A stretch of DNA of 64,000 bases from Coriobacteriia bacterium (GTDB lineage Bacteria > Actinomycetota > Coriobacteriia > Coriobacteriales > QAMH01), in contig QAMH01000010.1 of the NCBI GenBank assembly GCA_003149935.1, positions 1 through 64,000 on the forward strand, in the 5' to 3' direction. Numbering within the stretch: the stretch's first letter is position 1; every line of letters starts with the position of its first letter. Both the position numbers and the translations under genes were made by a program. Positions 32,854-40,724 of the stretch are shown here, piece after piece. Under the pieces are notes generated by a model. The model saw nothing but the letters and a program-made list of their open reading frames with translations, made no database searches and was not told the origin of the DNA.

Positions 32854-34083
32854 TTACAGCGTGAACTGCATGCCGTCTTCGGCCACAATAACACGACCAT
32901 CGAACTGCGCGGCATATGCGTAGATCTCGTCGATCTCGTTCACACCCGGATCGCACATGTGCGGCGCAAGATGCGTGAGATATATGTGTCCGGCATCGAG
33001 AATGTCGATGCCCTCGTGCACCGTCTGACGTACGTCATGATGCGAGCGTGCGGTCCCGTGATTCTCCCAGAACGTCGAATCCATGACGAGGTTGTCGACA
33101 CCCTTGAGCATCTCGATGACCTCGGGCTTGAGATCGCTCGTATCGGGCGCGTAGAACGTACGACGTCCCTCGGGCGTGGTGATGAGGTAACCGAAGGTAC
33201 CCGGCGCGTGCTTGAGCGGCAGCGCCTGAATCGCGAGGCCGTCCACCTCGCGTACGTCGTACGGGTTCATCACGTCGAGCGCAAAGCAATCGTCCATGTA
33301 GGAGTATTCCTTGAGCGCTTCGGCTATGGCGTGCTCGCTTCCGTGAAACGGCATCGTGCCCATGAGGTACAGGCGGATGAAGTACTCGAACTCGCCCAGA
33401 CCGCCCATGTGGTCGTAGTGGGCGTGGGTGAGGAAGAAGTCGTCGATGACATCGATGCCCTCGCGATTGAGCTGATGGCGGATGTCAGGTGACGCGTCGA
33501 TAATGGTCGTCCCATGACCGCGCAGGGCAACGCCCGTGCAACCGCGACGCTTCGTCGGGTCCTTGCGTGCCGCCTCGCACGCAGGGCAATGGCAAAAGAA
33601 AGCCGGCACACCGCAGCCCGAGCTCGTCCCAAGGAAAGTGAAGGTCCGCTCGATGGGAAGGGAGCGGAAGGGCAGCGGGCCGCATGCGGCCTTGTCGGGA
33701 CAGGCTTCGCACTCGGCACGATACTCGGGCGCGATGGCATCCCAGCCACAGCGCTCAAAGCCGCAGGACAGGTAGAAGGGCTCGATCTCACCGCGTGCCA
33801 CGAGACGCAGGTCCGGATGAAGTCGCAACGCATCCTTGAGCAACGCACGACCCACGCCCTTGCCCTGGACGACGTCGAAGACGACGATGGGGCGCACGTT
33901 CCACGAACCGTCGCTGCCCTGCTCCAGGCGGCAGGCACCGTACATCGTGTTGTCTGGTGTCACGGCGACGCGTATTCCCTCGGGACTCGTGAGGTCGCTG
34001 AAGCCCTCGACCGAAAACAGGTACCGGATGAGATCCATGTCCGCCTCGACGCAATCGCGGATGTGGTATTCGGGTGCGATCAT
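32854..34083 (-). CDS. GNAT acetyltransferase fused to PhnP/PqqB-like MBL hydrolase
   Basis: 409-residue fusion. Residues 1-140 are a GNAT domain with the acetyl-CoA loop QGKGVGRALLKDALRL and C-terminal FYLSCGFERCGWDAI. Residues ~165-409 are a metallo-beta-lactamase domain of the PhnP/PqqB kind: FLGTSSGCGVPAFFCHCPAC zinc knuckle, THAHYDHMGGLGE, and later YLTHLAPHM. PhnP cleaves cyclic ribose phosphates in phosphonate use, but no phn gene is near. The ATG at 34083 overlaps the flavin reductase stop (ATGA) and follows AAAGGATT. A short cysteine linker (CEACPDKAACG) joins the halves. Confidence 0.85.
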   Translation of the reverse strand: MIAPEYHIRDCVEADMDLIRYLFSVEGFSDLTSPEGIRVAVTPDNTMYGACRLEQGSDGSWNVRPIVVFDVVQGKGVGRALLKDALRLHPDLRLVARGEIEPFYLSCGFERCGWDAIAPEYRAECEACPDKAACGPLPFRSLPIERTFTFLGTSSGCGVPAFFCHCPACEAARKDPTKRRGCTGVALRGHGTTIIDASPDIRHQLNREGIDVIDDFFLTHAHYDHMGGLGEFEYFIRLYLMGTMPFHGSEHAIAEALKEYSYMDDCFALDVMNPYDVREVDGLAIQALPLKHAPGTFGYLITTPEGRRTFYAPDTSDLKPEVIEMLKGVDNLVMDSTFWENHGTARSHHDVRQTVHEGIDILDAGHIYLTHLAPHMCDPGVNEIDEIYAYAAQFDGRVIVAEDGMQFTL

Positions 34084-34631
34084 GCGTTGAATCCTTTCTC
34101 GAAGCGCCCGAAACGCCCGCGCTGCCCCATGAGCAGCGCCGGACACGGCTCGAGCTTGCCGTTGCCGTCGAGTTCGCCGCGCGTCTCGGCAACGAGCGTC
34201 CTACCGACGAAGAGCTCGTGATCCCCATGCACGCGCGATTCCACCAGCTGGCACTCGATCCACGAGATGGCCTGCTCGATACGGGCGGCGTCAACATGAG
34301 CAGCCGGACACGCCGTGAGTCCCGCTTCGGCGAAGCGATCCTCGACGCCGTGCTTCCTACCGCACGCCATCGCGATGCGCGCGGCATCCTCGTCAGCACC
34401 GAGCACGTTCACGACGAAGCATCCCGACTCGCGCATGGCGCACGCGGTCTGCCCGCCGGGGCGAATGGCGACGGCGATGAGGCTCGGCTCGTGCGAAATG
34501 GGCATGACCCATGCGATGGTCGCGACCTTGTCCATGCCCGTGACATCACGAGCCGTGACGAGTGTCACGGTCGTGGGAACGAGCAGCGTGGCGATCTCGT
34601 TGCCGGTCAACTTGCTGAACGACTCCGTCAT
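34080..34631 (-). CDS. Flavin reductase-like domain protein
   Basis: 183-residue FMN-binding split-barrel protein of the flavin reductase/flavoredoxin family. Family marks: TTVTLVTARD, IAWVMPISHEPSLIAVAIR, CAMRESGCFVVNV, and ISWIECQLVESRVHGDHEL with FVGRTLVAE. Such proteins reduce or carry FMN, or act as small electron carriers in anaerobes. The ATG at 34631 follows GAGGAGATTGTA. It is translationally coupled to the GNAT-metallohydrolase gene (4-bp overlap). Confidence 0.88.
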   Translation of the reverse strand: MTESFSKLTGNEIATLLVPTTVTLVTARDVTGMDKVATIAWVMPISHEPSLIAVAIRPGGQTACAMRESGCFVVNVLGADEDAARIAMACGRKHGVEDRFAEAGLTACPAAHVDAARIEQAISWIECQLVESRVHGDHELFVGRTLVAETRGELDGNGKLEPCPALLMGQRGRFGRFEKGFNA

Positions 34632-34644
34632 TACAATCTCCTCG

Positions 34645-34715
34645 ATGAGACAGTTGCTCAGGGACGTTGTCTCATTTCTTCATAATGAGACAACGTCCCT
34701 GAGCAACTGTCTCAT
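34645..34715. repeat. Nested palindrome (ATGAGACAA family)
   Basis: Two 31-base units, 34645-34675 and 34685-34715, are exact reverse complements around TTCTTCATA. Each unit is itself a hairpin (ATGAGACA ... TGTCTCAT). The core is a variant of the inverted repeat at 25210-25246. It separates the flavin reductase and DUF169 genes. Confidence 0.9.
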
Positions 34716-34732
34716 TTTCCCGGTCATCGCAC

Positions 34733-35713
34733 CTACATGATGGGCGGCACGTAGATCTTCATGCGCGACTGCGGAATGGCGCGCTTGGCAAGCTCCTGGC
34801 AACCCTCGACGATGGTGTCGAGGCGATTTGCCGGCACACCCATGTACATCATGTCCTCGCCAATGTCGCTTGACGCGCGGCCGCCATAGCAGCCAAACGA
34901 GATGTTCGGCTCGTCGTTCATGAGCGGCAGCAGCGTCGCCTCCACGCATTGCGCGTTGAAACCCGACGCGTGGAAATCGTGGCGGTGTCCATCGAAGTAC
35001 GACATGCTCATCGACAGCCACATCATCTGCTCGGGCGTACCCGTGAAGACGATGACCTCGGGATGGCGCGTGCATGCGCCGAGTGGCTGCACGAGGGTGG
35101 CGCGCTTGGAGTTGGGCGGTAACGTGGGGCGCTCGGCCACCATCTTGGCCGCGGCCTCGGCATCCACGACCTTGTGGAAGAGCACGTAGATCTCGCCGGT
35201 GGCGAGCTTGTCGGGCACGCCGGTCATGCCGAAGATCGAGGTGCCGTCGGGACAGGCGTGGCAATGGGGCGGCATGAGTATCGATGCGCCGCGGCGCGCC
35301 GCGTTCATGCTCTGGCAGTAGCGCAGCTTCTCGGTGGGCATGGGAACATCGGGCAGTGGCTCGTCGATGTCGATGAGCCCGACGGCCACCGGATGCCAGC
35401 GCAGGTCGAGCGCTTCCATGATGGCCTTCTCCGCCTCGGCGTAATGCTGCTGCTCCTCGGCGGAAATGGGCTCGGCGCGCTCCTCGCCGGCATACGGATC
35501 GAAGGCTGCGGCGCCGGGCAGCGACTTGATCACGATGGCGCGTTGCGGGCATTGCCCCGAGCAGGTCGTGCAGCCGACGCACGCCTCCATATCGACAGCC
35601 CTCGGCATGCCGTTATCGTCCACCTCGAGGCAGTACTGCGGGCAAAACGCCACGCATAGGCCGCAGGCAACGCAGCGATCCGCATCGTGTATGAACTCGT
35701 AGTCAGCGCTCAT
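34733..35713 (-). CDS. Ferredoxin domain fused to DUF169
   Basis: 326-residue protein. Residues 1-65 hold two 4Fe-4S motifs, CVACGLCVAFCPQYC and CVGCTTCSGQCPQ. The rest is DUF169: WHPVAVGLIDIDEPLPD, KLRYCQSMNAARRG, cysteines in PPHCHACPDG and NISFGCYGGRASSD, ending with a VPPIM tail. DUF169 proteins are common in anaerobes and methanogens and are of unknown function. The ribosome site lies in the 18-bp gap after the radical SAM gene (AAGGAGCAG), so the two are coupled. Probably accepts or donates electrons for the upstream enzyme. Confidence 0.85.
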   Translation of the reverse strand: MSADYEFIHDADRCVACGLCVAFCPQYCLEVDDNGMPRAVDMEACVGCTTCSGQCPQRAIVIKSLPGAAAFDPYAGEERAEPISAEEQQHYAEAEKAIMEALDLRWHPVAVGLIDIDEPLPDVPMPTEKLRYCQSMNAARRGASILMPPHCHACPDGTSIFGMTGVPDKLATGEIYVLFHKVVDAEAAAKMVAERPTLPPNSKRATLVQPLGACTRHPEVIVFTGTPEQMMWLSMSMSYFDGHRHDFHASGFNAQCVEATLLPLMNDEPNISFGCYGGRASSDIGEDMMYMGVPANRLDTIVEGCQELAKRAIPQSRMKIYVPPIM

Positions 35714-35731
35714 GGACTGCTCCTTGTCGCA

Positions 35732-37039
35732 TTAGGCAGTGGGGCCGGTTCCCCACATCTCGTAGATACGCTCACCGGCAGAATTCGTCATCTGGTAGCT
35801 GCAAAACGGAATCACGCGCCCGTCCTTCATCGCCACCGTCATCGAGCATTCCGCCATGCGTTCGGTCGTGGTCGTCATCGCGTCCATGTAGTTCATGATA
35901 ATGACGCTGATGCCGCGATAGAGGTTGACGCCCTTCTTGTAGAGGATGTCGGGCAATACCGAGCCCTGCGGGGACGTCGGGTCGTAGTACTGCATGTACT
36001 CCTCGCTCGACAGGCCGCGCGTGGCCGGGATATAGCTGCCGTTTTCGTCCGGCATGAGGAAGGTGCCCGTATCGCACAGCGGGTGCGAGCACCCGAGCGG
36101 CATGATGTCTGCGACCTTGATGCGTCCGCCTGTCTGCTCCTCGAGCGCGTAGATGGTGTCACCGGCCGTGTACGGTGCGTACTCGCTCGGCTCGAAACGT
36201 CCCGAAGTGAACGCGGGTTGCAGCGCCACGCCGATCACCACGTCGGAGTTCTCCCACGCAAAGTCGATGACCTCGCCAACGCGGTCGTCGTTGACGCCCT
36301 TGACGATCGTCATGCACAGAACGACCTGAATGCCCACCTCGCGGCAGTTCTCGATGCAGGCCATCTTATCGGCGAGCATCGCGGCCTTGCCGCATATGGC
36401 CTCGTAGGGCTCCTCGTCAATGCCGTCGAAGGAGAGGTAGATACCCGTGATGCCCGCGTCGACGAGCTTCTGCAGATAATCCTTGGAGCGGCCGATGACG
36501 ATGCCGTTCGTGTTGATTTCGATGCCGGTGAAGCCGTGACGGCGTGCGCACATGACGATCTCGGGCAGGTCACTGCGCACCGTCGGCTCTCCGCCGGTGA
36601 TTTGCAGGCCCGTCTCGGGGCCGACCTTCTCGGCAAGCGTCGTGATGAGCCCCTCGATCTCGTCGTAGGTGATACCGTCACTCGGGAAATCCGCGCTCAT
36701 GAAGCACACGGGGCACTTCGCGTTGCAGCGGCGCGTGACTTCGATTTCCACCAGCGTGCCACGGCGCAGATGGCGCTTGCACAGGCCACAGCTCATGCAG
36801 CAGTCGCCCTCGATGGGATACTCGCGCCACTTTGGCGCCGTCGGCGTGACGCGCATCGAGCGCAGCCACTCGTAATGCTCCGCATTGGGCCACACGTACG
36901 TGATGGTCTCGCCATGCTCGGGACAGGTGCGCGTCATCCAGACCTTGCCGTCGCTGTCCGCGTAGATTTCGGCCTTCAGCTGCTCGAGGCAGTGCGGGCA
37001 CAGCGCATGCGCCGTATGGAGAGTTCGATTCTCAGTCAT
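35732..37039 (-). CDS. Radical SAM protein (COG1964-like)
   Basis: 435-residue radical SAM enzyme. The SAM cluster motif CNAKCPVC is at about residue 104, preceded by a cysteine-rich N-terminal region (CPHCLEQL, CPEHGE, CMSCGLCKRH) that may bind zinc or extra clusters. GGEPTVRSDLPEI and INTNGIVIG are the SAM-binding elements, and LSFDGIDEEPYE continues the barrel. The C-terminal part has GCSHPLCDTGTFLMPDENG. This is the COG1964 layout, a group that includes archaeal lipid-coupling enzymes, but function cannot be carried over. The ATG at 37039 has AAAAGGACCTTC upstream. It heads a pair with the DUF169 gene. Confidence 0.85.
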   Translation of the reverse strand: MTENRTLHTAHALCPHCLEQLKAEIYADSDGKVWMTRTCPEHGETITYVWPNAEHYEWLRSMRVTPTAPKWREYPIEGDCCMSCGLCKRHLRRGTLVEIEVTRRCNAKCPVCFMSADFPSDGITYDEIEGLITTLAEKVGPETGLQITGGEPTVRSDLPEIVMCARRHGFTGIEINTNGIVIGRSKDYLQKLVDAGITGIYLSFDGIDEEPYEAICGKAAMLADKMACIENCREVGIQVVLCMTIVKGVNDDRVGEVIDFAWENSDVVIGVALQPAFTSGRFEPSEYAPYTAGDTIYALEEQTGGRIKVADIMPLGCSHPLCDTGTFLMPDENGSYIPATRGLSSEEYMQYYDPTSPQGSVLPDILYKKGVNLYRGISVIIMNYMDAMTTTTERMAECSMTVAMKDGRVIPFCSYQMTNSAGERIYEMWGTGPTA

Positions 37040-37066
37040 GAAGGTCCTTTTCCATCCTTTTCACCT

Positions 37067-37229
37067 ACGGAGGTAGCTCTTTCTCAAACAATAGCGAAGC
37101 AGAAAACGCTTTTCGTGAGGTGCCCTTGCGAGGACTGTCTGAGCAGGCGCTTTTTGCCTGCGAGTTCCGCAGCAGCCGAACGAAAAGCGTTTTCGGTTGC
37201 GGAGCGTGTTTGAGAAAGAGCTACCGGAG
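37067..37229. repeat. Long imperfect inverted repeat overlapping a gene end
   Basis: An arm starting CGGAGGTAGCTCTTTCTCAA (37069 on) matches the reverse complement of the arm ending TTTGAGAAAGAGCTACCGG (to about 37227). Each arm also holds GAAAACGCTTTTC-like palindromes near 37110 and 37190. The right arm includes the stop codon (37221-37223) of the DUF2064 gene. It looks like a MITE-like or REP-like unit of about 160 bp. Confidence 0.7.
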
Positions 37230-38144
37230 TATCCCTTCGGTCTCCTCCGGCTCGTGTGCGGGCGCGTCGGCGCCATCCTCCACATCATCCAGATACTGGC
37301 GCGGATCATGGTTCTCGTTAGGTGCGGCATGCGGTTTGAGACCGAGGAAGTCAGCCCACTGCAAGACGCGCTTGGGCACGTAGATGCCGGTCTGGTACTC
37401 CGATGCCGTACGCAGGGCACGCGCGCAAGACAGACAGTGCGCGAGGTCCTCGACCTCGTCGACGTCGGCAACAGGCGCAAGATAGGCGTTGGGAATGCCT
37501 TCCTCGACGAGCTTCTCGACGTAGCCATCAAGCGCGGGGCGTCCGGTCATGTTGTAGTAGATGCCCTGGTGGTTGATGGGCGTGTCGAAGTTGAATCCCA
37601 CGAGCGAGGTGCCGCATTCCTGGCACGGCGCCTGCACGAAGCCCGGCGTCCCGAGCACCTCGGCAAAGTAGATGAGCCACTGGAAAGCCTGGGTCACGTG
37701 CGCACGCGGCAACGTGGGAATGTCAGCGCCAATGGAGACGATGGCCTCATAGCCCTGGTCGAAGATCTCCTTGAACGCCATGTCGAAGTGATCGTCGAAA
37801 GTCGCGCCACGGTCGTACATGTAGTGAATCTCACGCGGCCACTGCCCGATTTCCTCGATCGTCTCCTTCATGAGGGCGACGTTCTTCTCGGGCGTCGTCG
37901 AGATGAAGAGATCGTAGCTACGCTCGGGAGCACTCGGATCAGCCTCGCGCTCTTCGCGATTCAGCGCCTCGAGGTCATCCATGCACCACATGGCAAGTTC
38001 GGTCACATCCCACAGGCTGCGCTTGAAGAACTGGGCGGCCTGCTCCTGGGTAAAGCCGCCACCACGCTCTACGGTGAGACGCGTTTTGACCAGACCGGGA
38101 ATCGGCGGCTTGGAGAAGATGAGAATCGCGTACTTCTTCTGCAT
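37221..38144 (-). CDS. DUF2064 (TIGR04282-type) GT-A-fold transferase
   Basis: 307-residue nucleotidyl/glycosyltransferase-like protein. The start YAILIFSKPPIPGLVKTRLT is the family hallmark, and SIGADIPTLPRAHV is the metal-binding DxD-like part. A cysteine pair in APCQECGTSLVG and LAHCLSCARAL is unusual. The C-terminal 40 residues are acidic and low complexity. The gene starts 5 bp after the molybdopterin oxidoreductase, suggesting they work together, for example in modifying a cofactor or a sugar; this is inference. Ends inside an inverted repeat. Confidence 0.85.
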   Translation of the reverse strand: MQKKYAILIFSKPPIPGLVKTRLTVERGGGFTQEQAAQFFKRSLWDVTELAMWCMDDLEALNREEREADPSAPERSYDLFISTTPEKNVALMKETIEEIGQWPREIHYMYDRGATFDDHFDMAFKEIFDQGYEAIVSIGADIPTLPRAHVTQAFQWLIYFAEVLGTPGFVQAPCQECGTSLVGFNFDTPINHQGIYYNMTGRPALDGYVEKLVEEGIPNAYLAPVADVDEVEDLAHCLSCARALRTASEYQTGIYVPKRVLQWADFLGLKPHAAPNENHDPRQYLDDVEDGADAPAHEPEETEGILR

Positions 38145-38149
38145 GGGTG

Positions 38150-40369
38150 CTACTCCTTCTTTCTAATGCGGCAGGGAATGCCGTTGTAAATCCACGTCCC
38201 GATAAGCGGCTCGCGCGCGCCCTCGACGGTACCGCGCGTGAGCAGATTGATGTTTGACTCGAAGCATTTCCCGAAGTCGGGGTCGTCTTCGACTGCCTCA
38301 GGGTACCACCATCCGTATTCGGCTGATGCGACATCGTCAAGTATATTCGTGATATGCACATATTGGAGTACCTCAACGTCCGGCGTATCCTGACGCGAGA
38401 TGAGGCACGCATCGCCTTCGGCAAGGCCCAGACGCTCAGCCGTTGCCTGCGAAAGCTCGACAGTCGGCTTGGGATGGCGAGCGCGCATCGATGGAATCTC
38501 GAAGTACGAGGAGGCCCAATAGGGCTGCTTGCGCGCGCCGGTGATGAGCGTGACGCAATCGGGATCGTGGCATACATCCGCATGCACGCCGGGCACCGGC
38601 GTGAAGCGAGCTACTACATCCGCCCCCCGTCGCTGTAAGAACGGGATGGCGAGCTCCACTTTGCCGCTTTCGGTCGCGAACCCGCGTGGCTCGCCCGTTG
38701 TCTCGTCAATCTCGAGGTGCTTGAAGTAATGTGCTCCCCCACCACACAAGCCCGTAATGGTGAAATCCTCCCAGCTCATGCCCGTCGGCGCGATCGTACG
38801 CGCGAGCTCTTCGGTCAGGTCTCGCGCCGGCCACAGCGCCTCATCACAGCCCATGCGCAAGGCGAGGTCGCGCAGGATTGCGTAGTCCTCGCGGCGCTCG
38901 AACTGCGGCTCGACCGCCGCCGGACCGCCGTAACAGAAGTCGGAGACACCACCCATCGCCTGGAAGCACGGGTGCTCGACGGCAGCGGCAGCGGGAAGAA
39001 CGTAGTCAGCCATGAGGGCCGTGGGCGTCATGACGAACTCGAGCACGACGATGAGATCCATCGCCTCGAACGCTTCCATGACAAGCCGCGTGTCGGCATA
39101 GGTGACAAGCGGGTTTGCTCCGTCGACGATGAGCGCACTCACGCGATAGGGCTTATCGGTGATAGCCGCCTCCCATACGCGTTGCGGTAGCGCGGAGGTG
39201 AGGTAGCGCATCGGCAGATGACGCCCAAGCTTGCCCGTGCGCGCGTCGGCGAGCTCCCAGCCGGCGTAGCTCTGTATGCCGCAATCGGGTTCATTCAGCC
39301 CATGCGCGCGTGCCTCGGCAGACAGCAACGCGCTGTCCTCGAGCTCGAGCTCGCTCATGAAGCTCGGTGCCTCGTTGAGGACGTTGCCGCCCGGCACGTC
39401 GACATTGCCCGTGATGGCACGCAGCGCTGCGATGACACGATGCAACGGCGCGGTATTGGGACCAATCTGGTCGACGCCGCGTCCCGAGAGCAGGCCTGCC
39501 GGCTTGCTCGTCGCGTACATGCGAGCTGCCGCACGTATATCCTCGGCACTCACCTGCGTGATGGCAGCTGCCTCGTCTATCGTGCGCTCGAACGCAGCGG
39601 TCTTGAACTCGTCGAAACCAGAGCACCATTGTTCGACAAACTCGTGATCATAGAGGTCCTCCTCGATGATGACACGGGCAAACGCGTAGGCGAGGACGAG
39701 ATCGGTACCCGGGAAGGGAGCGAGCCACAGTGTCGCCTTGGCCGCCGTCATGGAAAGCCGCGTATCGATGATGATGAGCTTGCCATCGTTGCGGACGTAA
39801 TCGGCGATGTTGCGCCAGAAGAGCGAATTGTCCGACTCGGCCGGATTGGTGCCCCAGAGCATGAGGCATTCCGTGAGGTCGGGTCTGAAGTCGCACTCGA
39901 CCGACCAACCGTAGGTCATCGTATCCATCCAGATACGGGGGTTCCAGCAAATGGGGCCGATGCCCATGTTGTTGGGGCTGTCGATGAAACTCATGAAGCG
40001 ATGAAGTGGCCAGTAGACCGCATGCGGCCCCCCGATGGCGCTCGCCACCGTCCACGGCCCGTGGGCGTCGATGAGCAAGCGCAGGCGCGTCGCGATATCG
40101 TCAAGCGCCTCGTCCCAGCTCACGCGAATAAACCCACCGCCGCCACGTGGCCCTATGCGTTTCAGGGGATAGTTGACGCGGGTGCTTTCGTCGTAGAGCT
40201 TCTCGAGGTTGAGCGGCCAGCGGCAGCAGCGTGCCGCCACACTCGTGTCATACGGATAGCGCGTGGGATCCGGCGTGAAATCGACAACACGCCCGTCCTC
40301 GAGCGTTGCATCGAAGGCGCACAGGTATCCGCAGTAATGGCAATTGGTTTTGCGTATCTCAGTAGTCAT
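38150..40369 (-). CDS. Molybdopterin oxidoreductase with N-terminal 4Fe-4S motif
   Basis: 739-residue single-subunit-size bis-MGD enzyme of the DMSO reductase superfamily. The N-terminus has CHYCGYLC with further cysteines (ARCCRWP) for one 4Fe-4S cluster. The cysteine in PICWNPRIWMD sits where Cys/SeCys Mo or W ligands occur in formate dehydrogenase and nitrate reductases. LWGTNPAESDN, IIIDTRLSMTA and TGNVDVPGGNV are cofactor-binding parts. No Tat signal, so cytoplasmic. The start at 40369 is the first ATG; its ribosome site is poor. Neighbours are an Fe-S oxidoreductase upstream and the DUF2064 gene downstream. Substrate unknown. Confidence 0.88.
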   Translation of the reverse strand: MTTEIRKTNCHYCGYLCAFDATLEDGRVVDFTPDPTRYPYDTSVAARCCRWPLNLEKLYDESTRVNYPLKRIGPRGGGGFIRVSWDEALDDIATRLRLLIDAHGPWTVASAIGGPHAVYWPLHRFMSFIDSPNNMGIGPICWNPRIWMDTMTYGWSVECDFRPDLTECLMLWGTNPAESDNSLFWRNIADYVRNDGKLIIIDTRLSMTAAKATLWLAPFPGTDLVLAYAFARVIIEEDLYDHEFVEQWCSGFDEFKTAAFERTIDEAAAITQVSAEDIRAAARMYATSKPAGLLSGRGVDQIGPNTAPLHRVIAALRAITGNVDVPGGNVLNEAPSFMSELELEDSALLSAEARAHGLNEPDCGIQSYAGWELADARTGKLGRHLPMRYLTSALPQRVWEAAITDKPYRVSALIVDGANPLVTYADTRLVMEAFEAMDLIVVLEFVMTPTALMADYVLPAAAAVEHPCFQAMGGVSDFCYGGPAAVEPQFERREDYAILRDLALRMGCDEALWPARDLTEELARTIAPTGMSWEDFTITGLCGGGAHYFKHLEIDETTGEPRGFATESGKVELAIPFLQRRGADVVARFTPVPGVHADVCHDPDCVTLITGARKQPYWASSYFEIPSMRARHPKPTVELSQATAERLGLAEGDACLISRQDTPDVEVLQYVHITNILDDVASAEYGWWYPEAVEDDPDFGKCFESNINLLTRGTVEGAREPLIGTWIYNGIPCRIRKKE

Positions 40370-40440
40370 AGCTCATGATTGTACTGCATGCACCGAACAA
40401 ACACGGGGACTCTCCGGTTACAACACGGAGACGGAGCGCC

Positions 40441-40724
40441 CCCCCCCTTGTCATTTCGAGCGGAGCGGACGGGGCCGCGCCCCCCTGTCATTTCGAGCGA
40501 GGCGAACGGGGCCGCGCCCCCCCCTGTCATTTCGAGCGGAGCGAACGAAGTGAGCGGAGTCGAGAAATCTCGGTCTTTCGCTTAATAGACAGCAGCGGTG
40601 GAGATTTCTCCACTCCGGCGCTACGCGCCTTCGGTCGAAATGACAAGAGACAAACCTTACGGCCCCTTCGGTCGGAATGACAAGGGGTAGGCCTTACGGC
40701 CCCTTCGGTCGGAATGACAAAAGG
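40441..40724. repeat. Cluster of interspersed repeats (TCATTTCGAGCG / GGTCGAAATGAC family)
   Basis: The gap between the two redox genes consists of repeated motifs: TGTCATTTCGAGCGGAGCG three times, GAGTCGAGAAATCTC, GGAGATTTCTCCACTCCGGC, and ACGGCCCCTTCGGTCGGAAT twice (about 40658 and 40698). The same family is inserted in the TerB gene at 19316-19600. It runs up to the stop codon at 40725. No gene is present. Confidence 0.88.

Noticed and set aside
36678..37001. Mobile element or transposase near the inverted repeat at 37067
   Set aside because: No transposase motif is present; the frames here are shadows of the radical SAM gene.
38354..38638. Plus-strand 94-codon frame inside the molybdopterin oxidoreductase gene
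   Set aside because: Entirely antisense to a well-supported gene; no independent evidence.
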